From NCBI GenBank assembly GCA_032654645.1, contig JAULAW010000015.1, positions 186,001 through 250,000 on the forward strand: a stretch of DNA of 64,000 nt, read 5' to 3'. Below are positions 40,249 to 49,473 of the stretch, one piece after another. This DNA comes from CAITJF01 sp032654645 (lineage in GTDB: Bacteria > Pseudomonadota > Gammaproteobacteria > Burkholderiales > Gallionellaceae). Both the position numbers and the translations under genes were made by a program. Numbering within the stretch: position 1 is the stretch's first letter; each line of letters opens with the position of its first letter. The notes below the pieces were generated by a model, which was not told where the DNA came from, searched no databases, and saw only the letters and a list, made by a program, of their open reading frames with translations.

Positions 40249-40641
40249 TTAGCGCTTGGAGAATTGTTTGCGGCGGCGCGCCTTGCGCAAACCGACTTTT
40301 TTACGTTCAACTTCACGCGCATCGCGAGTAACTAGGCCTGCTTTGCTCAAGGTGGGCTTCAGGCCTGCGTCGTAATCTATCAGTGCGCGGGTGATGCCGT
40401 GACGCACCGCACCGGCCTGGCCGGATTCGCCGCCCCCGAACACGTTCACCATGATGTCGAACGTGTTGAGCATATCGGTCAGTTGTAGCGGCTGACGCAC
40501 TACCATGCGACCGGTCTCGCGGGAGAAAAACACATCCAGCGGCTTATCGTTCACCACGATATTACCGCTGCCTGGTTTCATGAACACACGCGCTACCGCG
40601 CTCTTGCGTCGGCCGGTTCCATAATTATAATTTACGCTCAT
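40249..40641 (-). CDS. rpsI: Ribosomal protein S9
   Basis: Small-subunit protein whose C-terminal tail reaches the P-site tRNA. The 130-residue protein has NYNYGTGRRKSAVARVFMKP, VFGGGESGQAGAVRHGITRA and the basic end KVGLRKARRRKQFSKR. It follows rplM by two bases, the universal L13-S9 pair. Confidence 0.98.
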   Translation of the reverse strand: MSVNYNYGTGRRKSAVARVFMKPGSGNIVVNDKPLDVFFSRETGRMVVRQPLQLTDMLNTFDIMVNVFGGGESGQAGAVRHGITRALIDYDAGLKPTLSKAGLVTRDAREVERKKVGLRKARRRKQFSKR

Positions 40642-40643
40642 AT

Positions 40644-41081
40644 TTATGCTTTCAACAATTCGATGGGTTTGGGTTGCTGTGCAGCATGCGGATGCTCTGC
40701 ACCGCCATAAATCTTCAGCTTGCGCAACATGGCGTAGCCGAGCGGTCCTTTCGGCAACATGCCTTTTACCGCTTTTTGCAGCACGCGGTCTGGGTGGCGT
40801 TTCTGCAACTTGGCGAAATTTGTGGTGTAAAGCCCGCCGGGATAAGTGGTATGACGGTGGTAAACCTTGGCTTCCGCCTTGTTTCCGGTCACACGCAATT
40901 TGCTGGCATTGACCACAACAATAAAGTCACCCGTATCAACGTGTGGTGTAAAGATCGCCTTGTGCTTGCCGCGCAGGCGCGCCGCGATCTGGCTGGCCAA
41001 GCGGCCTAGCACCTTGTCTGCAGCATCCACCAGAAACCAATCTTGCTGGACTTCATGGGGTTTAGCCGAAAATGTTTTCAT
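40644..41081 (-). CDS. rplM: Ribosomal protein L13
   Basis: An early-assembling large-subunit protein. The 145-residue sequence has WFLVDAADKVLGRLASQIAA, LRGKHKAIFTPHVDTGDFIV, VYHRHTTYPGG, and AVKGMLPKGPLGYAMLRKLK. It is the first gene of the L13-S9 operon, with a good promoter just upstream. Confidence 0.98.
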   Translation of the reverse strand: MKTFSAKPHEVQQDWFLVDAADKVLGRLASQIAARLRGKHKAIFTPHVDTGDFIVVVNASKLRVTGNKAEAKVYHRHTTYPGGLYTTNFAKLQKRHPDRVLQKAVKGMLPKGPLGYAMLRKLKIYGGAEHPHAAQQPKPIELLKA

Positions 41082-41127
41082 GATATTTCCTAAAACAGTG
41101 TAACTAGTAAATCTTGAGGGGCGCGAA

Positions 41128-41156
41128 TTTTAAGCCAGATGGCAGTCCTCTGTCAA
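41128..41156 (-). promoter_or_regulatory. Promoter of rplM-rpsI
   Basis: On the minus strand TTGACA (41151-41156) and TTAAAA (41128-41133) are separated by 17 bases, about 47 bases before the rplM ATG. The -35 is perfect; TAAAAT, one base over, is an alternative -10. Confidence 0.7.
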
Positions 41157-41175
41157 ACAAACAATTTTGCCCCTA

Positions 41176-41472
41176 CTAAGCTGCCACCATAACCGACTCT
41201 AAAATTTTCACTGCCACGCCAAACTTATTATTTCGATTTTCCACCCGAATAGCTTCCCCTTGGCACTTGAGCTTTAAATTGCCCCCTTGGTTGCCAAACT
41301 CAATAATAAAGCCAATCCGTTGCCCAAGGTCAAAAGTTGTATTTGCCTCAAAATACACACCCGACACACTAATATTTCGCGTTACGTCATCAGCAGTTGC
41401 CATGCTGACCGGAAGCGAAACATAGACTCGCTCCTCTTTTCTCCGCTCTTTTCTCTCATTATTGTTTAACAA
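41176..41472 (-). CDS. PilZ-domain c-di-GMP-binding protein
   Basis: A 98-residue single-domain protein. The RxxxR motif lies in ERRKEERVYVSL and the N-x-S-x-x-G motif in NISVSGVYFE, the two c-di-GMP-binding elements. The beta-barrel strands RIGFIIEFGNQGGNLKLKCQ and FGVAVKILES follow. It has no output domain and may act on a partner. It is upstream of rplM in the same direction, but with its own spacer. The polysaccharide locus at 49-57 kb is a possible target, with no direct evidence. Confidence 0.9.
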   Translation of the reverse strand: MLNNNERKERRKEERVYVSLPVSMATADDVTRNISVSGVYFEANTTFDLGQRIGFIIEFGNQGGNLKLKCQGEAIRVENRNNKFGVAVKILESVMVAA

Positions 41473-42048
41473 TTAAGCACTCCCCATCACTATAAATTTT
41501 AGCCGCAATTTTTTAATAGTGAATGTTCGGGAGCTGGAAACGGATGAGAAGTTGACCGGCAGGCCAAGATGCTTGAAGCTCTCTAAACTACACACGCTGA
41601 CGCCTAGCGGCTGGTTTGAGCACATTACTTCGTCTCTCTGTCGTTGATGCAACCCGCTTCGTAAAGAACAAGTTCTGAGGCGTGTGTGAATTTCCTTAAA
41701 CCCTAAGCCTACCCTTGTTCGACAATGCAACCAACGCTTCCCATCATCTTCCTTGGAAACCAGGCTGAATGGAAAATCTCGGTTGAATTACTGTGTGGGC
41801 GAATACTAAAAGATGGAGCAAAGCCGGTCAAAGTACGTTTCTCCCTTTTTCATAGTAAAAACCTCCTACAAAACAAAACCGCTTGTCAGGCCTTATACTA
41901 TTGACATTGTTATCTTGCATTGAATCCAAGATGATCCGCTGGCCTCAATTAACAACCCAACGCCAGTACGTCCCGCGCTTTGCGGATGGTATTTGACCAA
42001 AAAAAAAGCGACGCTCTGGTCGCTTTTTTCGTTTGCTGAAAAGAGCGC
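41473..42048. other. Intergenic region between PilZ and fba genes
   Basis: 576 bp without a supported gene. An 85-codon frame on the minus strand has no ribosome site or family resemblance. The fba terminator lies at the right-hand end. The PilZ promoter should also be here, but no convincing hexamer pair was found. Confidence 0.55.
41999..42029 (-). terminator. Terminator of the fba gene cluster
   Basis: On the minus strand GCGAC pairs with GTCGC around CAGAGC, extended by A/T pairing and followed by a run of nine T. It lies 20 bases after the fba stop. Confidence 0.85.
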
Positions 42049-43113
42049 TTATTTGACAATCGCTTTCAGCTCGCCCTTGGCATACTTAACAGCAATGGCT
42101 TCCAGCGAGACCGCCTTGATCTTGCCTGCCTGTCCAGCGGAACCGAAGGCTTCGAAGCGTGCCTTGCAGATTTCCTTCATGGCCTTGGTGGTAGCCGCAA
42201 GGAACTTGCGCGGATCGAAGTCCTTGGGATTCTCCGCCAGGTAGCGGCGTGTTGCCCCGGTGGATGCCATGCGCAGGTCGGTATCGATGTTCACCTTGCG
42301 CACGCCGTGCTTGATGCCCTCGACAATTTCCTCGACCGGTACGCCGTAAGTTTGGCCCATTGCGCCGCCATATTGGTTGATGATCTTGAGCCATTCCTGC
42401 GGCACCGAGGAGGAACCGTGCATCACCAGATGGGTGTTGGGTATCTTGGCATGGATTTCCTTGATGCGGGAAATCGCCAGCACGTCGCCGGTGGGCGGGC
42501 GGGTAAATTTGTATGCGCCGTGGGAAGTGCCGATGGCTATGGCGAGAGCGTCAACGCCGGTGGCTTTGACGAATTCTGCCGCTTCGGTCGGATCGGTCAG
42601 CAGTTGATCCATGGTCAGCGCGCCTTCAGCGCCGTGGCCGTCTTCCTTCTCGCCATGTCCGGATTCCAGCGAGCCGAGGCAGCCCAGTTCGCCTTCGACG
42701 GAAACGCCCACGGCATGGGACATTTCCACCACCTTGCGTGTGACATCCACGTTATATTCAAAACTGGACGGGGTTTTCCCGTCAGTCATCAGTGAACCGT
42801 CCATCATTACACTGGAAAAACCGGAGCGGATTGCCTGGATGCAAACAGCCGGGGAAGCGCCATGATCCTGGTGCATTACCACCGGAATGTGCGGATAGGC
42901 TTCCACGGCGGCTTCGATGAGATGGCGCAAGAATGCCTCGCCCGCATACTTACGCGCACCGGCGGAACCTTGCATGATCACCGGGCTGTTGGTTTCGTCA
43001 GCCGCCTCCATAATGGCCTTGACCTGCTCCAGATTGTTGACATTGAACGCGGGCAGGCCGTAGCTATTTTCCGCAGCATGATCGAGAAGTTGACGTAAAG
43101 ATACGAGTGCCAT
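42049..43113 (-). CDS. fba: Fructose-bisphosphate aldolase, class II, Calvin-cycle subtype
   Basis: It condenses triose phosphates to fructose 1,6-bisphosphate (and sedoheptulose bisphosphate in the Calvin cycle). It is a zinc enzyme of 354 residues, the length of the Calvin-type subgroup. Zinc-binding HQDHGASPAVC, the GYSSVMMDGS-type GFSSVMMDGS, GELGCLGSLESGHGEKEDGH and VMHGSSSVPQEW are present, as is NIDTDLRMASTGATR. It is the last gene of tkt-gap-pgk-pyk-fba. Confidence 0.95.
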   Translation of the reverse strand: MALVSLRQLLDHAAENSYGLPAFNVNNLEQVKAIMEAADETNSPVIMQGSAGARKYAGEAFLRHLIEAAVEAYPHIPVVMHQDHGASPAVCIQAIRSGFSSVMMDGSLMTDGKTPSSFEYNVDVTRKVVEMSHAVGVSVEGELGCLGSLESGHGEKEDGHGAEGALTMDQLLTDPTEAAEFVKATGVDALAIAIGTSHGAYKFTRPPTGDVLAISRIKEIHAKIPNTHLVMHGSSSVPQEWLKIINQYGGAMGQTYGVPVEEIVEGIKHGVRKVNIDTDLRMASTGATRRYLAENPKDFDPRKFLAATTKAMKEICKARFEAFGSAGQAGKIKAVSLEAIAVKYAKGELKAIVK

Positions 43114-43135
43114 TTGTTCCTCCTTATTTAAAGTC

Positions 43136-43290
43136 AGTTGGTGGTCGTTAGACGTTAGTTGTTAGTTGGCGTTGTCCGCTGATGAAACTACTAGCCATTC
43201 GACTAAGCTGGCAAACAACGCCAGCAAAGTCGCTGGTTATGCGCGGGTTGTTTTAACTACCGACTAACGACCAACGGCTAACAACTACAT
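43136..43290. repeat. Repeat-rich spacer between pyk and fba
   Basis: The spacer is bounded by imperfect inverted motifs (GTCGTTAG, TTGTTAG on the left; CTAACGAC, CTAACAAC on the right). In the middle, TAGCCATTCGACTAAGC (43192-43208) and AAGTCGCTGGTTA (43227-43239) match, inverted, sequences after thiS at 3523-3539 and 3491-3503. It looks like a dispersed non-coding element. Confidence 0.5.
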
Positions 43291-44727
43291 TTATCTTTTG
43301 TGGTCTCCAACGCGCATAATCTTCATCGTGTTGGTATGTCCCGATTTACCCATCGCTTCACCAATAGTCATCACCACCATATCACCGTCTTTCACCAAAC
43401 CCAACTCCACGAGTGTTGCCTCAATTTGGCGCCATTCTTCCGACTGCCCCCTTGCTTTTGAATGGAATGCGATGGGATGCACGCCGCTGAATAAGGTCAC
43501 CTTGCTCAACGTATCCTGCAGCGGGGTCAGCGCAAAAATCGGTACACCGGCATTCACGCGTGACATCCACAACGGAGTCGAGCCGGATTGAGTCAAGGCA
43601 ATAATGGCCTTCACCTTGAAATGCGACGCGGCAAACAGCGCAGACATGGCAATGGACTGGTCAATACGGGTAAATTTTTGTTGCACAATGCGTCGGTCAA
43701 ACACATTATCTTCCACCTCTCGCTCGGCCTTGAGGCAGATGCGCGCCATGGCTTCGATGGTTTCCACCGGGTAGTCGCCTACCGCCGTTTCTGCCGAGAG
43801 CATCACCGCATCCGTGCCGTCCAACACGGCGTTGGCCACATCGGAAACTTCCGCACGGGTCGGAATCGGGCTGGAAATCATCGACTCCATCATTTGCGTG
43901 GCAGTAATCACCAGCCGATTTTTTGCGCGCGCCATTTTGATCATGCGCTTTTGCAAGCCGGGCACGGCTGCATCGCCGACTTCCACGCTCAAATCGCCGC
44001 GCGCCACCATGATGGCATCGGACGCATCGATGATGTCGCTCAATGCCGGAATTGCCTCGGCACGTTCGATCTTGGCCATTAGCAGGCTCTTGCCGCCCGC
44101 CGCGTGCATCAGCTCGCGCGCCAGGCGCATATCATCGCCGTTGCGCGGGAACGACACCGCCAGGTAGTCCGCTTTGATCATCGCGGCGGTCTTGATATCT
44201 TCCTTATCCTTGTCAGTCAACGCTGGCGCAGTCAGGCCGCCGCCCTTGCGGTTGATGCCCTTGTTGTTCGACAGTACGCCGCCGCGCACCACCCTGCAAA
44301 TTATCTCGTGGCCTTTGACTTCGACGACATCGAATTCCAGCATGCCGTCGTTGAGCAACAGCACCGAACCCTTGCTGACATCCTTGGCCAAGTCTTTGTA
44401 ATCCAGCCCGACGCGTTCCTGATTACCCAACCCATCCAGCGCGGCATCGAGAATGAAAATGTCGTCCTTGTGCAGGACGATTTTGTCGTTCTCAAACTTG
44501 CGCACGCGGATTTTCGGGCCTTGCAGGTCGGCCAGGATGCCCACAGTGCGGCCTACTACTGCTGCTGCCGCACGCACCTTTTCGGTACGCGCCATATGGT
44601 CTTGCACGGAGCCGTGCGAGAAATTCATGCGCACCACATCCACACCGGCACGGATCATATCCTCCAGCACTTTCGGGTCACTGGAGGCAGGCCCCAGCGT
44701 TGCAACTATTTTGGTTCTACGCAGCAT
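43291..44727 (-). CDS. pyk: Pyruvate kinase
   Basis: It makes pyruvate and ATP from phosphoenolpyruvate. The 478-residue protein has TKIVATLGPASSDPKVLEDM, MNFSHGSVQDH, the catalytic Lys in LMAKIERAEAI and MVARGDLSVEVGDAAVP (S in place of the usual G). The C-terminal regulatory domain is VKAIIALTQSGSTPLWMSR. A 155-bp repeat-rich spacer separates it from fba; pgk ends six bases upstream. Confidence 0.96.
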   Translation of the reverse strand: MLRRTKIVATLGPASSDPKVLEDMIRAGVDVVRMNFSHGSVQDHMARTEKVRAAAAVVGRTVGILADLQGPKIRVRKFENDKIVLHKDDIFILDAALDGLGNQERVGLDYKDLAKDVSKGSVLLLNDGMLEFDVVEVKGHEIICRVVRGGVLSNNKGINRKGGGLTAPALTDKDKEDIKTAAMIKADYLAVSFPRNGDDMRLARELMHAAGGKSLLMAKIERAEAIPALSDIIDASDAIMVARGDLSVEVGDAAVPGLQKRMIKMARAKNRLVITATQMMESMISSPIPTRAEVSDVANAVLDGTDAVMLSAETAVGDYPVETIEAMARICLKAEREVEDNVFDRRIVQQKFTRIDQSIAMSALFAASHFKVKAIIALTQSGSTPLWMSRVNAGVPIFALTPLQDTLSKVTLFSGVHPIAFHSKARGQSEEWRQIEATLVELGLVKDGDMVVMTIGEAMGKSGHTNTMKIMRVGDHKR

Positions 44728-44733
44728 GAATTG

Positions 44734-45951
44734 TTATCCCCCGCTGCAATTGCAACCGCAGCCGGATTCCTTTTTCATTGCACGTTGTTCCAGAATATCC
44801 ACTGCCGGCAATTTCTTGCCTTCGAGGAATTCAAGGAAGGCGCCGCCAGCGGTGGAGATGTAAGACACCTTGTCATAGATACCGTACTTCTGGATTGCGG
44901 CGATGGTGTCGCCGCCACCCGCCAGGGTGAAGGCTTTGGTTTCTGCAATCGCCATGGCGATTTTCCTGGTGCCTTCGCCGAACTGGTCGAACTCGAACAC
45001 GCCGACCGGGCCATTCCAAACCACCGTGCCGGCCTTCATGATGATGTCGGCCAACTCTTGCGCTGATTTGGGGCCGATGTCGAAAATCATTTCATCGTCC
45101 GTCACTGTCGCGGCGTCTTTAAGCACCGCCGGTTCGTTGGCGTCAAATTTTCTCCCTACCACCACGTCCACAGCAATCGGAATGGTTGCGCCACGGGCAG
45201 ACATTTTTTTCATCAATGCTTGCGCGGTGGGCACCAGATCATCTTCGCACAGCGACTTGCCGACATTTTTGCCCGCAGCCTTGAGGAAAGTATTGGCAAT
45301 GCCGCCGCCAACCACCAATTGTTCGCATTTTTCCGACAGGCTTTCCAATACGGTCAGCTTGGTGGAAACCTTTGAGCCGCCGACAATAGCAACCATCGGG
45401 CGCACCGGGCTGAGCAGCGCCTTGGTCAACGCTTCCAACTCCTCCACCAGAAGAATCCCAGCCGCAGCGACGGGTGCGAATTTTGCTACACCGTGTGTCG
45501 AAGCTTCAGCGCGGTGTGCAGTGCCAAACGCGTCCATCACAAACACGTCGCACAATGCGGCATATTTCTTGGCCAATTCATCGGCGCTTTTCTTTTCGCC
45601 CTTGTTGAAACGACAGTTTTCCAGCAATACCAATTCGCCTTCCGCAACATCGAAGCCACCCTCTACCCAATCCTTGATCAGGCGCACTGGCTTGCCCAGT
45701 TTTTTGGCGATGACATCCGCTACCGGTTTAAGCGAGTTTTCTTCGGAATAAACGCCTTCTTCGGGGCGGCCCAAGTGGGAAGTCACCATCACACGCGCTC
45801 CGGCTTTTAGGGCGAAATTAATCGTCGCCATCGAAGCGGTGATACGCGCATCGGAGGTTACCTTGCCGTCTTTGACGGGCACATTTAAATCGGAGCGGAT
45901 CAGGACGCGCTTGCCCTTGAGCCCCAGGTCGACCATTTTGATCACAGACAT
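44734..45951 (-). CDS. pgk: Phosphoglycerate kinase with cysteine-rich tail
   Basis: It interconverts 3-phosphoglycerate and 1,3-bisphosphoglycerate. Substrate-binding RVLIRSDLNVPVKDGKVTSD and VMVTSHLGRPEEG, hinge and nucleotide-binding VAIVGGSKVSTK, and GGGDTIAAIQKYG are intact. The start is MSVIKMVDLG, with AAAGGA upstream; the frame is open 11 codons further. The C-terminus continues past the usual EQRA with MKKESGCGCNCSGG, adding three closely spaced cysteines. In autotrophs the enzyme runs in the reductive direction, matching the cluster. Confidence 0.95.
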   Translation of the reverse strand: MSVIKMVDLGLKGKRVLIRSDLNVPVKDGKVTSDARITASMATINFALKAGARVMVTSHLGRPEEGVYSEENSLKPVADVIAKKLGKPVRLIKDWVEGGFDVAEGELVLLENCRFNKGEKKSADELAKKYAALCDVFVMDAFGTAHRAEASTHGVAKFAPVAAAGILLVEELEALTKALLSPVRPMVAIVGGSKVSTKLTVLESLSEKCEQLVVGGGIANTFLKAAGKNVGKSLCEDDLVPTAQALMKKMSARGATIPIAVDVVVGRKFDANEPAVLKDAATVTDDEMIFDIGPKSAQELADIIMKAGTVVWNGPVGVFEFDQFGEGTRKIAMAIAETKAFTLAGGGDTIAAIQKYGIYDKVSYISTAGGAFLEFLEGKKLPAVDILEQRAMKKESGCGCNCSGG

Positions 45952-46042
45952 GATTTTTCCTTTGACATACTTAATGAATTGCATAGTGACAGGCCACTCG
46001 ACCCACCCACCTGTTTGGCGGGTTACGCTACGCTAGCCCACC

Positions 46043-47041
46043 CTACGCGATGTGACGGACCAAGCGCATCAGGTTGCATGTATAGCCATACTCATTGTCG
46101 TACCACGCAACAATCTTAACGAAAGTAGGATCGAGGGCAATTCCGGCATCGGCATCAAACACGGAAGGCTGGGAGCAGCCACGGAAATCAGTAGCAACCA
46201 CTTTTTCATCCGTAAAACCCAACACGCCTTTCAGCGGACCGCTTTCGGAAGCCGCCTTCATTGCCGCAACGATTTCGGCGTAAGTAGCCGGCTTGTTCAA
46301 TTCACATGTCAGATCAACCACGGATACGTCAGATGTCGGCACGCGGAAAGCCATGCCAGTCAGCTTCTTATTCAACTCGGGTATCACCACACCCACCGCC
46401 TTGGCCGCGCCAGTGGAAGAAGGAATGATATTTTCCAGAATCCCTCGTCCGCCGCGCCAATCTTTGTTGGACGGGCCATCAACTGTTTTTTGAGTTGCGG
46501 TTGCCGCGTGTACTGTCGTCATCAAACCGCGCTTGATGCCGAAGTTGTCATTCAATACCTTGGCGACCGGTGCCAGGCCATTGGTCGTGCAAGAAGCCGC
46601 CGAGACGATTGCATCGCCCTTGTAGGTGTCGTGGTTCACTCCATACACGAACATCGGAGTGTCATCCTTGGAAGGTGCGGATTGAACGACTTTTCTGGCG
46701 CCCGCAGTAATGTGCTTCTGGCAGGTTTCCTTGGTGAGGAAGAAACCGGTGCATTCAATTACGATGTCCGCGCCCACTTCGTTCCACTTCAGATTAGCAG
46801 GATCTTTTTCTGCGGTCAGGCGTATCCTTTTGCCGTTCACCATCAGATTGTTTCCGCTCACGGATACATCGCCTTTGAAGCGGCCATGCACTGAGTCATA
46901 CTTGAGCATGTAGGCCAAGTATTCTGGTTCAAGCAGGTCATTGATGGCGACGACTTCCATTTCGGGAAAATCCTTTATGGCAGCACGGAACACCATGCGC
47001 CCAATACGTCCGAATCCATTAATACCGATTTTAATTGCCAT
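46043..47041 (-). CDS. gap: Glyceraldehyde-3-phosphate dehydrogenase
   Basis: It interconverts 1,3-bisphosphoglycerate and glyceraldehyde 3-phosphate. The Rossmann start is IKIGINGFGRIGRMVFRAA. The catalytic Cys is in VSAASCTTNGLAPV with its His in GLMTTVHAATATQ. AINDLLEP after the second strand (Asp) suggests NAD use, though Calvin-type enzymes can use both cofactors. The 332-residue length is normal. It lies between tkt and pgk. The short spacer to pgk holds a GGGTTACGCTACGC-type repeat. Confidence 0.96.
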   Translation of the reverse strand: MAIKIGINGFGRIGRMVFRAAIKDFPEMEVVAINDLLEPEYLAYMLKYDSVHGRFKGDVSVSGNNLMVNGKRIRLTAEKDPANLKWNEVGADIVIECTGFFLTKETCQKHITAGARKVVQSAPSKDDTPMFVYGVNHDTYKGDAIVSAASCTTNGLAPVAKVLNDNFGIKRGLMTTVHAATATQKTVDGPSNKDWRGGRGILENIIPSSTGAAKAVGVVIPELNKKLTGMAFRVPTSDVSVVDLTCELNKPATYAEIVAAMKAASESGPLKGVLGFTDEKVVATDFRGCSQPSVFDADAGIALDPTFVKIVAWYDNEYGYTCNLMRLVRHIA

Positions 47042-47167
47042 TATTCTCTCCCGAAATTTATGTAAAAATATTTACAGGCTGGCAGGGTGTGAACAGTCTT
47101 AATCGTGCCCACCCTACAGTACGCTTTTAACGGCCTTCACCACGTTGCGGCTGCGAAACAGCTTTTC

Positions 47168-49183
47168 TCAACCGATAACTTTCTTTACCGTCGCAACCAC
47201 GTTGTCCACAGTAATGCCGAAATACCTGAACAGCTCCGGTGCAGGTGCGGATTCGCCGAAGCAATCCATGCCTACTGCCGCACCATCCAAGCCCACATAT
47301 TTGTACCAGCCGCCCGTCACGCCCGCTTCAACCGACACGCGCTTTACGCCCTTGGGCAAGACGCTGTCCTTGTAGGCCTGCTCTTGCTTGTCGAACACGT
47401 TCGTGGATGGCATGGACACTACGCGCACATTAATGCCTTCGGAAGCAAGCGTTTTTTGCGCTTCCATCGCCAACGCAACTTCGGAACCTGTCGCGATCAA
47501 CACGGCTTGGAGCTTCCCCGCAGCTTCCGACAACACATAAGCACCCTTGCGGATATTGGCGATTTGCACCACATCGCGTTTTTGGAAGGCCAGATTCTGG
47601 CGGCTGAAAACCAGGCTGCTTGGGCCGTCCTTGCGCTCGACTGCGGCAGCCCACGCAATGGCGGATTCGACTGTGTCGCACGGGCGCCACACTTCCATAT
47701 TGGGGATGTAGCGTAAAGTGGCGGTCTGCTCGACCGGCTGGTGTGTCGGACCGTCCTCGCCTAATCCAATAGAGTCGTGGGTGAACACGTAAATCACGCG
47801 CTGCTTCATCAAGGCCGACATGCGCAATGCATTGCGCGCATATTCCGAAAACATTAGGAAGGTGCCACCGAACGGCAGGAAACCGCCATGCAGCGCCATG
47901 CCGTTCATGATGTGCGCCATGCCGAATTCGCGCACCCCGTAGCTGATGTAGTTGCCGTTACTCTTGCCGCGGATATGTTTGCAGCCCGTCCAGTTGGTCA
48001 AGTTGGAACCGGTCAGGTCTGCCGAACCGCCGAGGAATTCCGGCAATACCGGGGCCAGTGCGTTGATGGCGTTTTGCGAAGCCTTACGCGTGGCGATGGT
48101 TTCGGCCTTTTCATTAATTGCCGCGATTACCCCGTCAATATGAGCCGGCCAGTTGAAAGGTAAATCGCCCTTCATGCGACGCACGAATTCGGCGGCTTCC
48201 TTTGGGAATGCGGTACGGTACTCGACAAACTTGTTGTTCCACAGTTTTTCCAGACCTGCGCCCTTGGTACGCGCATCCCAGGCTTCATACACATGCGCGG
48301 GAATTTCGAACGGCGGATATTTCCATCCGATGTGCTCGCGCGTGGCCGCCACTTCGACATCGCCCAGCGCGGCGCCATGCACGTCATGGGTGCCGGACTT
48401 GTTGGGAGAGCCTGCACCGATAATCGTCTTGCAGCAAATCAGTGTGGGTTTGTCGGTAACTGCCTTGGCGGCGTTGATTGCGGCGTTGATCGCTTCCGGG
48501 TCATGCCCTTGCACTCCGGGAATAACATGCCAGCCGTAAGCCTCGAAACGCTTGGGCGTATCGTCGGTAAACCAGCCATCCACATGGCCGTCAATCGAGA
48601 TGTCGTTGTCGTCCCAAAATGCAGTCAACTTGCCCAGGCCCCAAGTTCCAGCCAGCGCGCAAGCCTCGTGTGAGATGCCTTCCATCATGCAACCATCACC
48701 CATGAACACGTAGGTGTGGTGGTTTATGATCTCGTGGCCGGGGCGATTGAATTCCGCAGCCAGCAATTTTTCAGCCATCGCCATACCCACCGCATTGGTT
48801 ATGCCCTGGCCGAGCGGGCCACCGGTGGTTTCCACTCCAGGTGTGTAGTTATATTCAGGATGGCCCGGGGTCTTGGAATGCAACTGGCGGAAGCGCTTTA
48901 ATTCTTCAATCGGCAAATCGTAACCAGACAAATGCAGCAACGCGTAAACCAGCATCGAACCGTGTCCGTTGGACAGCACAAAACGGTCACGGTCGGGCCA
49001 TTTTGGATTGGCAGGATTGTGGCGCAGATGGTAATTCCACAATACTTCGGCGATCTCTGCCATGCCCATCGGCGCGCCCGGGTGGCCGGAATTCGCTTTT
49101 TGCACGGCATCCACCGCCAGCATGCGAATCGCGCCGGTTATGTCATTAAACTTGGGGGGAGTTACATTGCGAGCTGCGGACAT
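47168..49183 (-). CDS. tkt: Transketolase
   Basis: A thiamin-diphosphate enzyme moving two-carbon units in the pentose phosphate and Calvin cycles. ANSGHPGAPMGMAEIAEVLW is near the N-terminus. The ThDP motif is GDGCMMEGISHEACALAGTW and FWDDNDISIDG; later segments are SIGLGEDGPTHQPVEQ and the C-terminal MDCFGESAPAPELFRYFGI. Starting at MSAARNVTPPKFND (AGGAGG upstream) gives 671 residues, close to the family norm. The frame is open 40 codons further. It heads the tkt-gap-pgk-pyk-fba cluster. Confidence 0.97.
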   Translation of the reverse strand: MSAARNVTPPKFNDITGAIRMLAVDAVQKANSGHPGAPMGMAEIAEVLWNYHLRHNPANPKWPDRDRFVLSNGHGSMLVYALLHLSGYDLPIEELKRFRQLHSKTPGHPEYNYTPGVETTGGPLGQGITNAVGMAMAEKLLAAEFNRPGHEIINHHTYVFMGDGCMMEGISHEACALAGTWGLGKLTAFWDDNDISIDGHVDGWFTDDTPKRFEAYGWHVIPGVQGHDPEAINAAINAAKAVTDKPTLICCKTIIGAGSPNKSGTHDVHGAALGDVEVAATREHIGWKYPPFEIPAHVYEAWDARTKGAGLEKLWNNKFVEYRTAFPKEAAEFVRRMKGDLPFNWPAHIDGVIAAINEKAETIATRKASQNAINALAPVLPEFLGGSADLTGSNLTNWTGCKHIRGKSNGNYISYGVREFGMAHIMNGMALHGGFLPFGGTFLMFSEYARNALRMSALMKQRVIYVFTHDSIGLGEDGPTHQPVEQTATLRYIPNMEVWRPCDTVESAIAWAAAVERKDGPSSLVFSRQNLAFQKRDVVQIANIRKGAYVLSEAAGKLQAVLIATGSEVALAMEAQKTLASEGINVRVVSMPSTNVFDKQEQAYKDSVLPKGVKRVSVEAGVTGGWYKYVGLDGAAVGMDCFGESAPAPELFRYFGITVDNVVATVKKVIG

Positions 49184-49430
49184 ATTTCCTGGCCTCCTGA
49201 ACATCCCTGAACGGGCTGTATGTTGAACTGTAATATCTTTGAAAGGTTGGCAATTATGCCGCACCGCCCTGTTTTGGGCAACTCTCTGCATACCTCGCTG
49301 CAACTTTTTCCAAATAAATGAGCATGAGGCACTTGCGTACTATCAATATGAAATCGTTCATCAAGTCACCCTGCACCGCATTAGATGTTTTGACTTGGAT
49401 CAAGCAAAATATTATTGTTTTACATTTTGG

Positions 49431-49436
49431 TATAAT
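49431..49436 (+). promoter_or_regulatory. Possible -10 box of the polysaccharide locus
   Basis: A perfect TATAAT in a very AT-rich stretch, 37 bases before the barrel-protein ATG. No good -35 at the standard spacing, so it may depend on an activator. Confidence 0.4.
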
Positions 49437-49473
49437 TTCCGCATTTCAATTCACCAACTTTAAGGTAGTGCAA

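Noticed and set aside
39044..40252. 402-codon plus-strand frame across the IS element
   Set aside because: It is antisense to a transposase with all DDE residues and extends past the IS end into flanking DNA, so it is a shadow.
41473..41730. 85-codon minus-strand frame in the PilZ-fba spacer
   Set aside because: No ribosome site, no family resemblance and atypical composition; treated as non-coding.
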